From SZAS-103 sp038226665 (lineage in GTDB: Bacteria > Pseudomonadota > Gammaproteobacteria > Xanthomonadales > Xanthomonadaceae), in NCBI GenBank assembly GCA_038226665.1, contig JBBRQI010000012.1, forward strand, positions 30,596 through 94,595: 64,000 bases of DNA. The letters are read 5' to 3'. The translations under genes were made by a program, and so were the position numbers. Position 1 is the stretch's first letter. Each line of letters starts with the position of its first letter. The notes beneath the pieces were generated by a model that had not been told where the DNA came from, searched no databases, and was given only the letters and a program-made list of their open reading frames with translations. Positions 44,879-54,246 of this stretch are shown piece after piece.

Positions 44879-47800
44879 CTATTTCGCGCCCACAGCATCT
44901 ATCTTCAATTCCGTCTTGCCGGCCGTTCGCAATCGCGCGTTCAATGCGGCCAGATCCGTGGATTTCAGCCGCTGCCAATCGGCGAGCGCGCGCTCCAGCA
45001 TCGGCATCAGTGCGGCATAGCCGGTGCGCGCGTCCAGCGACGGCGCGGCATCGGCATCGTCGGCTGCGTTGGCCAACTTGTCCATTGCTCCACCGAGAAA
45101 CGCAAACGTGCGAGTGCTGGTCGGCGGCATCGACCATGCGTTGTTCGGATTGGGCGCATCGATGATGCCGGCGATGGCGACCACCTTCGCGTCGAGCGCT
45201 GCGAGCGCATCGACGAATTCCGGGTCGGGCTGTTTCCGCGCTGCGAACAATGCGGAATGCAATCGGCCCGCCTCGGCTGCTGCGGGCGCGAGATTCGCGC
45301 GCAACGTCTCGACCATCCGCGCGAATGCGAATTGCTGCGCATACGAATCGGCCGTCAACTTGACCCGCGGATCGGGCTTGACTTCGAATGGTTGCTTGTA
45401 GGTGTGGCCATCGACGACTAATTCCGCGTCGTAACGTCCCGGCGGCGCCCAAACGCCGTTGGCCCAGGTATCGCCGTCGGCCAGCGCAGGCAGTGCCGGA
45501 TAACGCAGCGGCCAGATGAAACGATGCAGGCCTGGAGTCGTCGCAAGCATGGACGGCGTGGCGAACCATTCCGGCGCAGTGCCTGCAGTGGTGATGTCGT
45601 ATTTGGGCGGCGTATCGGCGCTCGAGTAATGCCGCACAAGCTGTCCGTTCGCATCGTGGATCGTCAACTGCACCGGTTGTTTCGGTACGGACGCAAGCAT
45701 GTAGTCGATGCGCGCGCCGAACGGCGGATTCTCGGCGGTGGGCTCGTCCTTCGGCAGCGGCGTTCCGGTGAAACCAGCAGGACGCGCGCGGATCGTGGTG
45801 GATGGCGTGAACAACCATGGCGGGCCGAGAACGCCGAACATCTGGAATTGGCGCAACGGTGAAAGATCGTCGAGCACCCAGAATCCGCGCCCGTGCGTCG
45901 CAATCACCAGATCGTCACCGTGCACGTCGATATCGCGCACCGATGTGCGCGGCAGGTTCATCTGCAACGAACGCCAATGCGCGCCGTCGTCGAACGAGGC
46001 GTACACGCCCAGTTCGGTCGCCGCATACAGCAGACCTTTCCGCTTCGGATCCTCGCGCACTGCGTTGACGAAATCGCCTTCGCGGATGCCGGCCACAATC
46101 AACTGCCAGGTCTTGCCATTATCTCGCGTGCGATAGATGTAGGGCTTGCTGTCGTCGAGCCGGTGCCGATCGATCGCTGCGTATGCAATGCCGGCATCGA
46201 AATGCGATGCCTCGATCATGCCGACCTTCGACCACGGCGTGAACTGCGTCGGGGTGACGTTATTCCAATGCACGCCTTCGTCGCTGCTGCGCCAGACCAA
46301 GCCATCGTCGGTGCCGAGCCACAACAGCTTCGCATCCAGTGGCGACGGTGCAATCGCATAGATCACGCCCCGACGCGGGCCGGCGCCAAGATTGTTTGCG
46401 GCGGTGACTGCATCGAGATTCTTCGGCGCACCGGGGTTTTCGCGGGTCAGGTCGGGACTGATCGCGGTCCAGTGTTCGCCCGCATCGTTGGTGCGGAACA
46501 ATTTCTGGTTCGCGTAATACAACACCTTGGGATCGCGTTTGTTGAAGATCAGCGGCAGCGACCAGGTGCGCCGATACAATTCATCGGGATCGCCGAGCGT
46601 CGGATCGACCGAATGGGTCTGTTCGGTGCGCAGGTCGAGTTTTTCCACGCCGCCACCGTAAACGATGTCCGGATCGTCCGGATCGGGCGCGATCATGCCG
46701 CTCTCGCCGCCTGCGGTCACTTCCTTGAATTGTTCCATCGTGATGCGTTCGTTGCCGATCGCCGCGCTCGGCACTTCCACCGCACCGGAATCCTGCTGCG
46801 ATCCGTACACACGATACGGAAACCGGTTGTCGGTGCTGACGTGATACATCTGCGCGGTGGGCTGGTTGTGCCAGCTACTCCAGGTCTTGCCGCCGTTCAA
46901 GGTGACGATCGCACCCTGATCGACGCCGAGGATTTGCCGGTTCGAGTCGTTCGGGTCGATCCACAGTTCATGGAAATCATCGCCCGTATCATCGCCCTTG
47001 AGTGCGATGAAATGCGCACCGCCGTCGTCGGAACGCAACACGATCGTATTCATCGCATACACGCGATCGGCGTTCTTCGGATCGACCGCGATGCGTCCGA
47101 AATACCAGCCGCGTTGCCAGATGCGGACGTCGTCGCTGGTCTTCCGCCAATGCGCGCCGGAGTCGTCGGAACGGTACAGGCCGCCGGTATCGCCATCGAC
47201 GAGCGCATAGACGCGCGAAGGAACAGTCTGCGCGACCGCGATGCCGACGCGGCCGACGCGTTCCGGAAAACCGTTGCCGTGTACCTGCGTCCATGTGCTG
47301 CCGCCGTCGCCGGATTTGTACAGTCCCGAGCCCGGCCCGCTCGCCGGCGGATACACGTTCCACGGCGTACGCCGCGTCTGCCATAGCGCCGCGTAGATCA
47401 CCTGCGGATCGGCCGGATCGAATGCGAGATCGATCGCGCCGGTGTGTGCGCCTTTGCCGAGCACACGCTCCCAATGCGCACCGCCATCGCGCGAACGGAA
47501 CACGCCACGTTCCGGATTCGGCCCATAAGGATGGCCAAGCGCGGCGACGAACACGGTATTCGCGTCGCGTGGATCGACGATGATCTTGCCGATTTGCTGG
47601 CTGTTTTCCAGGCCGACTTTTGCCCACGTCTTGCCGGCATCGCCGGAGCGATACATGCCGTCGCCCTGCGCGATATCCGAACGCATGTCGGCCTCGCCAG
47701 TGCCGACGTACAACACCCTTGGATCCGATGGTGCGACCGCGAGCGCGCCGATCGAACCGACCGGCTCATCGTCGAAGATCGGCTGCCAGGTGCGGCCCGC

Positions 47801-48022
47801 ATCCAGCGTTTCCCAGACCCCACCATTCACCGCGCCGAAATAGAAATGCTGCGGTTGTTCCGGCACGCCGGCCACCGCGAGCACGCGACCGCCGCGGAAC
47901 GGCCCGAGCAAGCGCCAGTGCAGGTCGCCGAAGTCGGAGGCCCCAGCGCTCGCAACACCGATCAATGCAACAAACAAGCCGACCACAGACAACACGATGA
48001 ATGAGCGCAACGATGGCATCAC
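44879..48022 (-). CDS. Exported Asp-box (BNR/sortilin-like) beta-propeller protein 1
   Basis: This is a 1047-residue secreted or periplasmic protein. A signal peptide (residues 1 to about 28, FIVLSVVGLFVALIGVASAG) is followed by about 700 residues carrying some eleven Asp-box motifs (S/T-x-D-x-G-x-x-W, for example TLDAGRTW, SGDGGSTW, SFDDGAHW). These are hallmarks of sortilin/VPS10 or BNR propellers. A central motif NQPTAQMYHVSTDNRFPY is shared with the other two copies in this window. The C-terminus holds a beta domain (PGRYDAELVVDG) and a helical end. Annotators often call these glycosyl hydrolases; I see no catalytic evidence for it. Standing alone on the minus strand, it ends six bases before the 70-bp array. 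Confidence 0.85.
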   Translation of the reverse strand: MMPSLRSFIVLSVVGLFVALIGVASAGASDFGDLHWRLLGPFRGGRVLAVAGVPEQPQHFYFGAVNGGVWETLDAGRTWQPIFDDEPVGSIGALAVAPSDPRVLYVGTGEADMRSDIAQGDGMYRSGDAGKTWAKVGLENSQQIGKIIVDPRDANTVFVAALGHPYGPNPERGVFRSRDGGAHWERVLGKGAHTGAIDLAFDPADPQVIYAALWQTRRTPWNVYPPASGPGSGLYKSGDGGSTWTQVHGNGFPERVGRVGIAVAQTVPSRVYALVDGDTGGLYRSDDSGAHWRKTSDDVRIWQRGWYFGRIAVDPKNADRVYAMNTIVLRSDDGGAHFIALKGDDTGDDFHELWIDPNDSNRQILGVDQGAIVTLNGGKTWSSWHNQPTAQMYHVSTDNRFPYRVYGSQQDSGAVEVPSAAIGNERITMEQFKEVTAGGESGMIAPDPDDPDIVYGGGVEKLDLRTEQTHSVDPTLGDPDELYRRTWSLPLIFNKRDPKVLYYANQKLFRTNDAGEHWTAISPDLTRENPGAPKNLDAVTAANNLGAGPRRGVIYAIAPSPLDAKLLWLGTDDGLVWRSSDEGVHWNNVTPTQFTPWSKVGMIEASHFDAGIAYAAIDRHRLDDSKPYIYRTRDNGKTWQLIVAGIREGDFVNAVREDPKRKGLLYAATELGVYASFDDGAHWRSLQMNLPRTSVRDIDVHGDDLVIATHGRGFWVLDDLSPLRQFQMFGVLGPPWLFTPSTTIRARPAGFTGTPLPKDEPTAENPPFGARIDYMLASVPKQPVQLTIHDANGQLVRHYSSADTPPKYDITTAGTAPEWFATPSMLATTPGLHRFIWPLRYPALPALADGDTWANGVWAPPGRYDAELVVDGHTYKQPFEVKPDPRVKLTADSYAQQFAFARMVETLRANLAPAAAEAGRLHSALFAARKQPDPEFVDALAALDAKVVAIAGIIDAPNPNNAWSMPPTSTRTFAFLGGAMDKLANAADDADAAPSLDARTGYAALMPMLERALADWQRLKSTDLAALNARLRTAGKTELKIDAVGAK

Positions 48023-48040
48023 GATGTTCCTGACGTTCGC

Positions 48041-48070
48041 TCGTCATGCCGGCGAAAAGCGAGATGACGA
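48041..48070. repeat. REP-like inverted repeat
   Basis: TCGTCATGCCGGCGAAAAGC followed by GAGATGACGA forms a hairpin with outer arms TCGTCAT/ATGACGA. It resembles the short extragenic palindromes common in Xanthomonadales, lying in the 148-base gap between moaE and the Asp-box gene. Only one copy of this sequence is seen in the window. Confidence 0.45.
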
Positions 48071-48170
48071 AATTATGCAGAGAAGTCTTGGATGACGTGC
48101 CAAACAAAATGGAAGACCACGTACGCAAGCATAGCCGCATGCCCATCACCCGCGCAGCATCACCTTCAGC

Positions 48171-48593
48171 CTATGCGCAAGGGTGCAACCAACCCGCATC
48201 CCCGTCGGCGTAACGCTCGTGTTTCCAGATCGGCACCCGCGCCTTGATCTCGTCGATGATCCAGCGGCATGCGGCGAACGCGCCATCGCGGTGCGCGGCG
48301 GCAACGCCCACCCAGACCGCCAGCTCTCCGAGCTCCAGATCACCGATGCGGTGTACCGCGTACGCCTTGACGATCGCAAAGCGCGCAGAGGCTTCCCCGA
48401 CAATGCGCGCGCCTTCGGCTTCGGCAAGCTCCACATACGCCTCATAGCGCAGTCCATGCACAGCCCGGCCCTCATTGTGGTCGCGCACCCAGCCCTCGAA
48501 GGTGGCAAAAGCGCCTGCGCGATGGTCGAGCAAGACCTCGCGCAACGGAGCGACGTCGATGGGTTGTACGCTGACCTTGAATCGTTGGCTCAT
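48171..48593 (-). CDS. moaE: Molybdopterin synthase large subunit
   Basis: This 140-residue protein forms with MoaD the enzyme that inserts sulfur into the pterin precursor. Recognisable parts are GAFATFEGWVRDHNEGRAVHGLRYEAY (in parts), the segment AVHRIGDLELGELAVWV, and AAHRDGAFAACRWIIDEIK ending in VPIWKHERYADG with the catalytic lysine region. The ATG at 48593 is used; an ATG at 48602 overlaps the moaD stop and is equally possible. It ends the moaA-moaC-moaD-moaE run. Confidence 0.92.
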   Translation of the reverse strand: MSQRFKVSVQPIDVAPLREVLLDHRAGAFATFEGWVRDHNEGRAVHGLRYEAYVELAEAEGARIVGEASARFAIVKAYAVHRIGDLELGELAVWVGVAAAHRDGAFAACRWIIDEIKARVPIWKHERYADGDAGWLHPCA

Positions 48594-48598
48594 GTCTC

Positions 48599-48838
48599 TC
48601 ATCCACCCGAAACAGGTGGAATGAAGGCGATCTCGTCGCCATCCGCGACGGCATCGCTCCACCCCGCAAACGCACCGTTTCGCGCAACGCGCAAGCGCTC
48701 GCATGGATATACGAAACCATGGCGTGCACGCGCATCGTCGTAGAGTCTTGCGAGCGATGCTGTTGCGATGTCCAGCACTTCTTCGTCGCGCCCGGCCGCG
48801 TCACGCAAGCTCGCGAAATACAGCAAGCGCACGCGCAT
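48599..48838 (-). CDS. moaD: Molybdopterin synthase sulfur carrier subunit
   Basis: This 79-residue ubiquitin-like protein begins RVRLLYFASLRDAAG and ends in the required Gly-Gly (IAFIPPVSGG), which is thiocarboxylated. The start overlaps the moaC stop as ATGA at 48838. RVARNGAFAGWSDAVADGDEIAF is the typical hydrophobic core before the tail. Confidence 0.92.
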   Translation of the reverse strand: MRVRLLYFASLRDAAGRDEEVLDIATASLARLYDDARARHGFVYPCERLRVARNGAFAGWSDAVADGDEIAFIPPVSGG

Positions 48839-49314
48839 CAGCCGGCCTCGCCGACATCGCGCTTGCCGCCACGTTTGCCGGCCAGTCTAGTCGGTCCAAT
48901 CACAATCGCGTGCGACAACGCCTTGCACATGTCGTACACCGTCAACGCGGCGACCGAAGCACCGGTCAATGCTTCCATTTCAACGCCGGTGCGGTGCGTC
49001 GTGTGCACTTCGCAAACGATGGCGAGCGTGCGCGCATCGGACCAATCAATAGCAAACCGGCAAGCATCGATCGGCAACGGATGGCAGAACGGAATCAGTT
49101 CATGGGTGCGCTTCACCGCCATCGTGCCGGCGATGATGGCCGTGTCGATGACCGGGCCTTTCGCGCTGCTCATGCCTTGCTTGCGCAAAGCATCCGCGAC
49201 TGACATCGGGAAACGTACTTGCGTCACCGCAACAGCGCTGCGCGACGTCACCGGTTTCGTGGATACGTCCACCATCGCAGGTCGTCCGGCGGTGTCGATG
49301 TGAGTCAATTTCAT
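48838..49314 (-). CDS. moaC: Cyclic pyranopterin monophosphate synthase
   Basis: This 158-residue enzyme performs the second step of molybdenum cofactor synthesis with MoaA. The active-site stretches KGPVIDTAIIAGTMAVKRT and ELIPFCHPLPI and the segment GVEMEALTGASVAALTVYDMCKA (in parts) are conserved. The ATG at 49314 lies 22 bases after the moaA stop; the frame is open upstream inside moaA. Confidence 0.94.
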   Translation of the reverse strand: MKLTHIDTAGRPAMVDVSTKPVTSRSAVAVTQVRFPMSVADALRKQGMSSAKGPVIDTAIIAGTMAVKRTHELIPFCHPLPIDACRFAIDWSDARTLAIVCEVHTTHRTGVEMEALTGASVAALTVYDMCKALSHAIVIGPTRLAGKRGGKRDVGEAG

Positions 49315-49336
49315 TGAAGGTTTCTTGGTCAAGTTC

Positions 49337-50362
49337 CTATCCGCCGATGACATACATCTCAATGCGCTGCGGATCGCGCACCACAACTCCACGCAGTTCG
49401 CTATAACGATCCGAACGCTCGCTCCACACGGCATGCAGTTGCCGTTCAAGACCCGACGCATCGTCCAGCCACGGACGCAGGTCGTGGCCGACATCGGCGA
49501 ACAGGCAGGTATACAGCTTGCCGTCGGCCGACAGCCGTGCGCGGTGACAGTCGCCGCAGAACGGCGCGCTGACCGAACTAACGAAGCCGATTTCGCCGGT
49601 GCCGTCGGCGTACGCATGACGCGTCGCGACCTCGCCGCGATACTGCTCATCGAGCGCGCGCAATGGCCAGCGTGCGGCGATGCGATCGCGCAATTCGGCC
49701 GACGGCACCACGCGCTCGCGCCGCCATCCATTGCAGGTGCCGACATCCATGTATTCGATGAAGCGCAGCACGTGGCCGCTGCCGCGAAAATAATCCGCCA
49801 GCGTAAGCGCGTCGTCGTCGTTGACGCCGCGCTGGACCACGGCGTTGATCTTCAATGATCCGAACCCGGCGCGTTCAGCGGCCGCGATGCCCGCGAGCAC
49901 GTCGCGAATGTCGCCGCGCCCTCCGGACAGATCGCGAAACCGCTGCGGATCGAGTGTGTCCATGCTCAGCGTGATGCGTTGCAGGCCGGCATCGCGCAAT
50001 GCCTGCGCATGACGTGCGAGCAAACTGCCATTCGTGGTGAGCGCGAGATCGTCGATGCCGTCGATCGCAGCAAGACGCTCCACCAGTTTCGGCAAATCCT
50101 TGCGCAACAAAGGTTCACCGCCAGTCAACCGCACCTTGCGCACGCCGAGCGCGACGAAGGCACGTACCGCGCGTTCGATTTGCGCGAAATCCATGCGCTG
50201 TGTTGCGCCGAGCAACGGCGTATCCGGATGGGTTTCCTCGGGCATGCAATACGGACAGCGAAAATTGCATGTTTCGATCACCGACACGCGCAGGTCGCGC
50301 AGTGGTCGGCCGCGCCGATCCAGCGCAGCGACGCGGCCGGGAGTTTTCACCACGGCGTTCAC
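49337..50362 (-). CDS. moaA: GTP 3',8-cyclase (molybdenum cofactor biosynthesis)
   Basis: This 341-residue radical SAM enzyme has an N-terminal cluster CNFRCPYC (CxxxCxxC) at about residues 31-38 and a C-terminal second cluster with CGDCHRARLSADGKLYTC. VRLTGGEPLLRKD is typical. The protein ends in GG as MoaA should. The start is GTG at 50362, overlapping the MBL-fold gene stop in GTGA. Confidence 0.94.
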   Translation of the reverse strand: MNAVVKTPGRVAALDRRGRPLRDLRVSVIETCNFRCPYCMPEETHPDTPLLGATQRMDFAQIERAVRAFVALGVRKVRLTGGEPLLRKDLPKLVERLAAIDGIDDLALTTNGSLLARHAQALRDAGLQRITLSMDTLDPQRFRDLSGGRGDIRDVLAGIAAAERAGFGSLKINAVVQRGVNDDDALTLADYFRGSGHVLRFIEYMDVGTCNGWRRERVVPSAELRDRIAARWPLRALDEQYRGEVATRHAYADGTGEIGFVSSVSAPFCGDCHRARLSADGKLYTCLFADVGHDLRPWLDDASGLERQLHAVWSERSDRYSELRGVVVRDPQRIEMYVIGG

Positions 50363-51117
50363 AGTGCGGCCCCGTCCAGCGGTTGCGGTTCGCGCAAGAC
50401 GACGACATCGCCCGGCTTTGCGATCCTGTAACCACGCTGCATGAGCGCGAGCCCGTTTGCTTCCGACTCATAGTGATACAGCAGCAAGCGGCCGCGCAAC
50501 GCATCGGGGTACTCGCGCTCGAGATCGTCGATGCCGCTATGCGATGGATTGCCGTGCAGCGCGCAGTCGTGTGCGATCAATTCATCGGCGTCGGCATGGC
50601 GTGCAAGCATTTCCGGAATCGGTCGGGTGTCACCGGTATAGACGAGACTGCCGCGCAGGCGCAAGCCGAACGCCGTGTCCGGCAGGTGATGGCGCACCGG
50701 GAACACGTCGAACCAGAGTCCGTCGTGCCAGAAGCCGCGCGACACCGGGATGACCTGGAACGCATCCCAGAAATTCGCCGTTCCTTCGGCGAGCGCGCCG
50801 GGATAATCGGCGACGCGCGATTGCAAATGCGGCAGCACGGTTACCGGCACATACACGCGCAGGCGCCCACGCAAGGCCTCGTCGAAAAACGCGCGCACGA
50901 ACAATCGCTCCATGCCGGCGACGTGATCCATGTGCACGTGGGTGATGAACAGCGCAGTCGGCGTTGCAGCGTAATGGTCGAGGTACGCGGTCAATGCTTC
51001 CTGCCCGCAATCGACCATCAACAACGGGGAATCGCCGCGTTCGAGCACCGCCGACGACGAGCCAAGTTCGACAGCCGCCGCATTGCCGACACCGAGGAAG
51101 CGCAGTGCATAACTCAT
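50359..51117 (-). CDS. MBL-fold metallohydrolase (RNase Z-like fold)
   Basis: This 252-residue metallo-beta-lactamase fold protein has a metal-binding motif in FITHVHMDHVAGM (HxHxDH, about residues 59-64), a further ligand set at YTGDTRPIP and HDCALHGNPSHS, and a His near the C-terminus (LYHYESE). The family includes phosphodiesterases and RNase Z-like enzymes; the substrate is not evident. It is coupled by 4-nt overlaps to both kdkA upstream and moaA downstream. Confidence 0.85.
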   Translation of the reverse strand: MSYALRFLGVGNAAAVELGSSSAVLERGDSPLLMVDCGQEALTAYLDHYAATPTALFITHVHMDHVAGMERLFVRAFFDEALRGRLRVYVPVTVLPHLQSRVADYPGALAEGTANFWDAFQVIPVSRGFWHDGLWFDVFPVRHHLPDTAFGLRLRGSLVYTGDTRPIPEMLARHADADELIAHDCALHGNPSHSGIDDLEREYPDALRGRLLLYHYESEANGLALMQRGYRIAKPGDVVVLREPQPLDGAAL

Positions 51118-51869
51118 GCCGGTTCCTGCATCGCAGTGCGATACGCAGCGAGCATGCCGTTCCAGCCGGCGGCGATTTCAACTCCACCCGCGCGCGCGCC
51201 AAGGCGCTTGCGCAACGAACGCCGCAGGCGCGCGATGTTCGCCGGCTGCCATCCGCGCGCAGGCGTGCGCAACGTGCCGCGGTCGAAATCGATCAGCCAG
51301 AGTTTGCCCTGCGCATCCATCAGCACATTATCCACATTGAGGTCGGCGTGGCAGGCTCCGGCACGGTGGAAACGCGCGAGCATCTTCCCGAGATCGCACC
51401 ATGGTGGGGTTTCGCCGCGATCCAGCAAGGCCCCCATCGACCGTGCGTTGGCGATGCGCAGCATCAGCAGGGCGGCACGATAACCCGTTCCACTGCGCCA
51501 ATACGCCGCGGCGAGCGGAACCGGCACCGGCAGGCCGCGTTCGCGCAGGGCGCGCAGCAGGCGGAATTCGCGAAAGCTGCGCGTGCGTTCGGCGCCATTC
51601 CAGAGGTACACGTCGCGACTGAAACGCGCGACGACGCCGCCGCGTCGGTAATGGCGCAGCACCCCATCGCCAGCATCGGTGCGCACGAACCACGCCGCGC
51701 CGCGTCCGCCGACCGCAACTGGCTGCGCCGCGATCGCAGGATTGTCCGGATCGAACAACGATGCATCGGCGCCTGGAAGCAGTGCCGAATCGACCAGCAT
51801 CGCGCCCGCGCCGATGGCGTCGCGGAAATCGCGCACCGTTTCCAAACTGGCGGTGTCTTTCGTGTCCAC
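51114..51869 (-). CDS. kdkA: 3-deoxy-D-manno-octulosonic acid kinase
   Basis: This 251-residue LPS core kinase phosphorylates Kdo on lipid A-linked sugar. Kinase motifs are CHADLNVDNVLMD (catalytic loop) and LWLIDFDRGTLR (metal-binding Asp). The N-terminal ALLPGADASLFDPD is characteristic of KdkA. The GTG at 51869 is used as start. It faces away from a heptosyltransferase gene across 54 bases, which supports the LPS role. The stop overlaps the MBL-fold gene start. Confidence 0.85.
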   Translation of the reverse strand: MDTKDTASLETVRDFRDAIGAGAMLVDSALLPGADASLFDPDNPAIAAQPVAVGGRGAAWFVRTDAGDGVLRHYRRGGVVARFSRDVYLWNGAERTRSFREFRLLRALRERGLPVPVPLAAAYWRSGTGYRAALLMLRIANARSMGALLDRGETPPWCDLGKMLARFHRAGACHADLNVDNVLMDAQGKLWLIDFDRGTLRTPARGWQPANIARLRRSLRKRLGARAGGVEIAAGWNGMLAAYRTAMQEPA

Positions 51870-51923
51870 AGTCTGGCAGTTTAGTGCCTGTCGACCCTCT
51901 TCACCGATCTGCAATCGCCTTCC

Positions 51924-52979
51924 ATGTCCCGCGTCCCTCGCTCGATCTGCATGCTGCGCCTGTCCGCACTCGGCGACGTGACCCACGTCCTGCCGGTTGT
52001 TCATGCATTGCGCGCGGCTTGGCCCGATGTCGCGATCACATGGATCATCGGCAAGCTCGAGCACAAGTTGCTCGAAGGCTTGCCCGGCGTCGAGTTCGTC
52101 GTGGTCGACAAGTCCAGTGGTTGGGCTGGCCTCGCCGCATTGCGCAAGCAACTTGCGAACCGCCGCTTCGACGTCTTGATGCTCATGCAACTCGCGTTGC
52201 GCGCGAACCTGTTGTCGAGCGCGGTCCATGCCGAAGTACGGATTGGTTACGACCGCGCGCGTGCGAGGGAATTGCATGGTTTGTTCGTGAATCGGCGCGT
52301 TCCTTCCCTGGTTCGTTCGACGCAAACCGGGCAACACGTGCTCGACGCGCTTGCATCGTTCGCCGAACCGCTCGGCCTGCCACGCGCAGCGCCCATATGG
52401 GACTTCCCGATTTCAGACGACGCCCGAACGTGGGCAGCGGAACAGTTGCCCGATGCGCAGCCGACCTTGCTGATCTCGCCATGCTCGAGCCACCCATTGC
52501 GCAACTGGTTGCCGGAACGCTACGCGGCGGTAGCCGACCACGCAGCTGCGCGCGGGCATCGCGTCGTGTTCTGCGGCGGCCGCAGCGAGGCCGAGCGGAG
52601 CATGGCCGACACGATCATGAAGGCCATGCAGCATCCGGCGCTCGACCTCACCGGCAGGGACACGCTGCAGCAATTGCCCGCACTGCTCGAACGCGCGCAG
52701 ATCGTCCTTTCGCCGGATTCCGGTCCGGTGCACATCGCCAACGCGGTCGGCACGCGCGTGATCGGCCTGTACGCCTGCACCGATCCGCACCGCAGCGGTC
52801 CGTACTCGGACCTGCGCTGGACGGTCGATCGCTACTCCGAGGCATCCGAAAAACTGCTCGGCAAGCCCGCATCGGAATTGCGCTGGGGCACCAGGATCGA
52901 ACGTGATGGCGCGATGGAATTGATCCACGTGGATGCGGTGATCGATGCGTTTGAACGCTGCATTGTCGATTCAAACTGA
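51924..52979 (+). CDS. Glycosyltransferase family 9 (LPS heptosyltransferase-like)
   Basis: This 351-residue GT-B enzyme of the WaaC/WaaF family has an N-terminal LRLSALGDVTHVLPVVHALR, a central ISPCSSHPLRNWLPERYAA and the C-terminal ADP-heptose site VLSPDSGPVHIANAVGTRVIGLY (in parts VLSPDSGPVHIAN and GTRVIGLY). It transfers heptose or a similar sugar to the LPS inner core in the cytoplasm. Divergent placement from kdkA supports a core-oligosaccharide role. Confidence 0.88.
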   Translation: MSRVPRSICMLRLSALGDVTHVLPVVHALRAAWPDVAITWIIGKLEHKLLEGLPGVEFVVVDKSSGWAGLAALRKQLANRRFDVLMLMQLALRANLLSSAVHAEVRIGYDRARARELHGLFVNRRVPSLVRSTQTGQHVLDALASFAEPLGLPRAAPIWDFPISDDARTWAAEQLPDAQPTLLISPCSSHPLRNWLPERYAAVADHAAARGHRVVFCGGRSEAERSMADTIMKAMQHPALDLTGRDTLQQLPALLERAQIVLSPDSGPVHIANAVGTRVIGLYACTDPHRSGPYSDLRWTVDRYSEASEKLLGKPASELRWGTRIERDGAMELIHVDAVIDAFERCIVDSN

Positions 52980-52984
52980 AGTGC

Positions 52985-53392
52985 TCAGCCCGGCGGCGTG
53001 GCGCGGTAATCCTGGTACGATTTTTCCTCGACCAGATCCGAACCCAGCGCTTGATTGATCTCGCGCTTGATCCGCGCGCGATCGTCGTTCTCGAAATACA
53101 CCGCGCGCGCAAGCCGGATGAATTCGGCGCCGAAATCCTGCGCCTTCTCGCGGATCCGGATGTCGTCCTCGATCACCCACAACAACGCATTGACGGCCTT
53201 GAGCCGGGCACGCAGCACGGCGATGTCCTGGCCGGCGGCGGGATGCGCATCCCAACTGGTTTCCAGTGCCTCCAGTTCGCGGCGGACATTGGCGAGCTTC
53301 GACGGATCGTCGATGCGTTCTGACTTGATCTGCAGGATCGCGATTTTGTCGAGCAGCTCGCCGTAGGACACCGGAACGGAAATCAGGCTCAT
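52985..53392 (-). CDS. DUF6165 family protein
   Basis: This 135-residue helical protein begins ISVPVSYGELLDKIAILQIK and has the family core LKAVNALLWVIEDDIRIREK and IKREINQALGSDLVEEKSY. DUF6165 proteins often lie with LPS or glycosyltransferase genes, as here (convergent with the heptosyltransferase-like gene, five bases apart). Function unknown. Confidence 0.8.
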   Translation of the reverse strand: MSLISVPVSYGELLDKIAILQIKSERIDDPSKLANVRRELEALETSWDAHPAAGQDIAVLRARLKAVNALLWVIEDDIRIREKAQDFGAEFIRLARAVYFENDDRARIKREINQALGSDLVEEKSYQDYRATPPG

Positions 53393-53539
53393 GGCGCATA
53401 CATCGGAACAGGGGCTGGCATTCTAGCGCGAGCATGCGCAGTCGGCAGGCAGGAACAACGCAAACCTCGCGCATCGGCTTGTGCCGCGACAGCGCTACCC
53501 TTATCATTCGCCCCCGCTGCCTGCGGGCGATGCACCACC

Positions 53540-53629
<90 letters not shown>

Positions 53630-53723
53630 CACAGTCATGCGCTCAGAGAGCGTTTTCTGTGGTCGCCAAACATACGGCGACGTTTCAAAGGCTTGCGCGA
53701 CATCGGTGTTCTCAGTTTCGCCC

Positions 53724-53747
53724 AAAAGGGCCCTGATTGGGGCCTTT
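53724..53747 (+). terminator. Probable terminator downstream of tRNA-Ser(CGA)
   Basis: AAAAGGGCCC, then TGATT, then GGGGCCTTT forms a strong GC-rich hairpin with flanking A and T runs, about 95 bases after the tRNA. The T-run is only three bases, so termination strength is uncertain. It would end the tRNA transcript. Confidence 0.5.
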
Positions 53748-54246
53748 CGCGTGCTCGCGGCAATGGTTTTCTCAGGAGGGCACTTTGTCGGTCGGCAACG
53801 CCATTCGGCGGTGTTGCCCGTTGGTTTCGATTTAAGCCCAAAGACGGCGTTGCGCCGCCCAGTCCATCGTGAAGTGTGACCTGACGCTGGCCAAGGACAT
53901 CCGCGAGGAGGCCGCCCGTTCGCCGAGGCGCCGTTCCTCGCGATTGTTCTCCAGTTACTTCTGCACCGCACGGTTCGCATGAGAACAGTTAGGTGCCATA
54001 GGTAGTAGCCACTCGATTGGCTCGCTTGAACTGCTCGAACTCGTGGAACCGTGCGTAGCGGTCAGATCGCCGTGCACGAACTGCAGGATCGGTGTGCGCA
54101 AGACTCGAAGATGACGATTTGCACTTCGCTAACGCGAACATTCCTGTTATTGCAGCATGAGTGTGTCATTGCGAGTTGCCCGAGCCCACTCTCGAAGCCG
54201 GTAACGCAACTCCGGTACCGACACGCCCGAACCTACAGGAGATTGC
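53748..54246. other. Gene-free stretch before the TonB-dependent receptor
   Basis: About 500 bases without a frame I can support on either strand. Open frames crossing it have poor codon composition, and those on the minus strand run antisense through the tRNA. The last 100 bases presumably hold the promoter and leader of the receptor gene, with AGGAGA directly before its GTG start, but no convincing promoter boxes could be assigned. Base composition is slightly less GC-rich than the coding areas. Confidence 0.6.
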
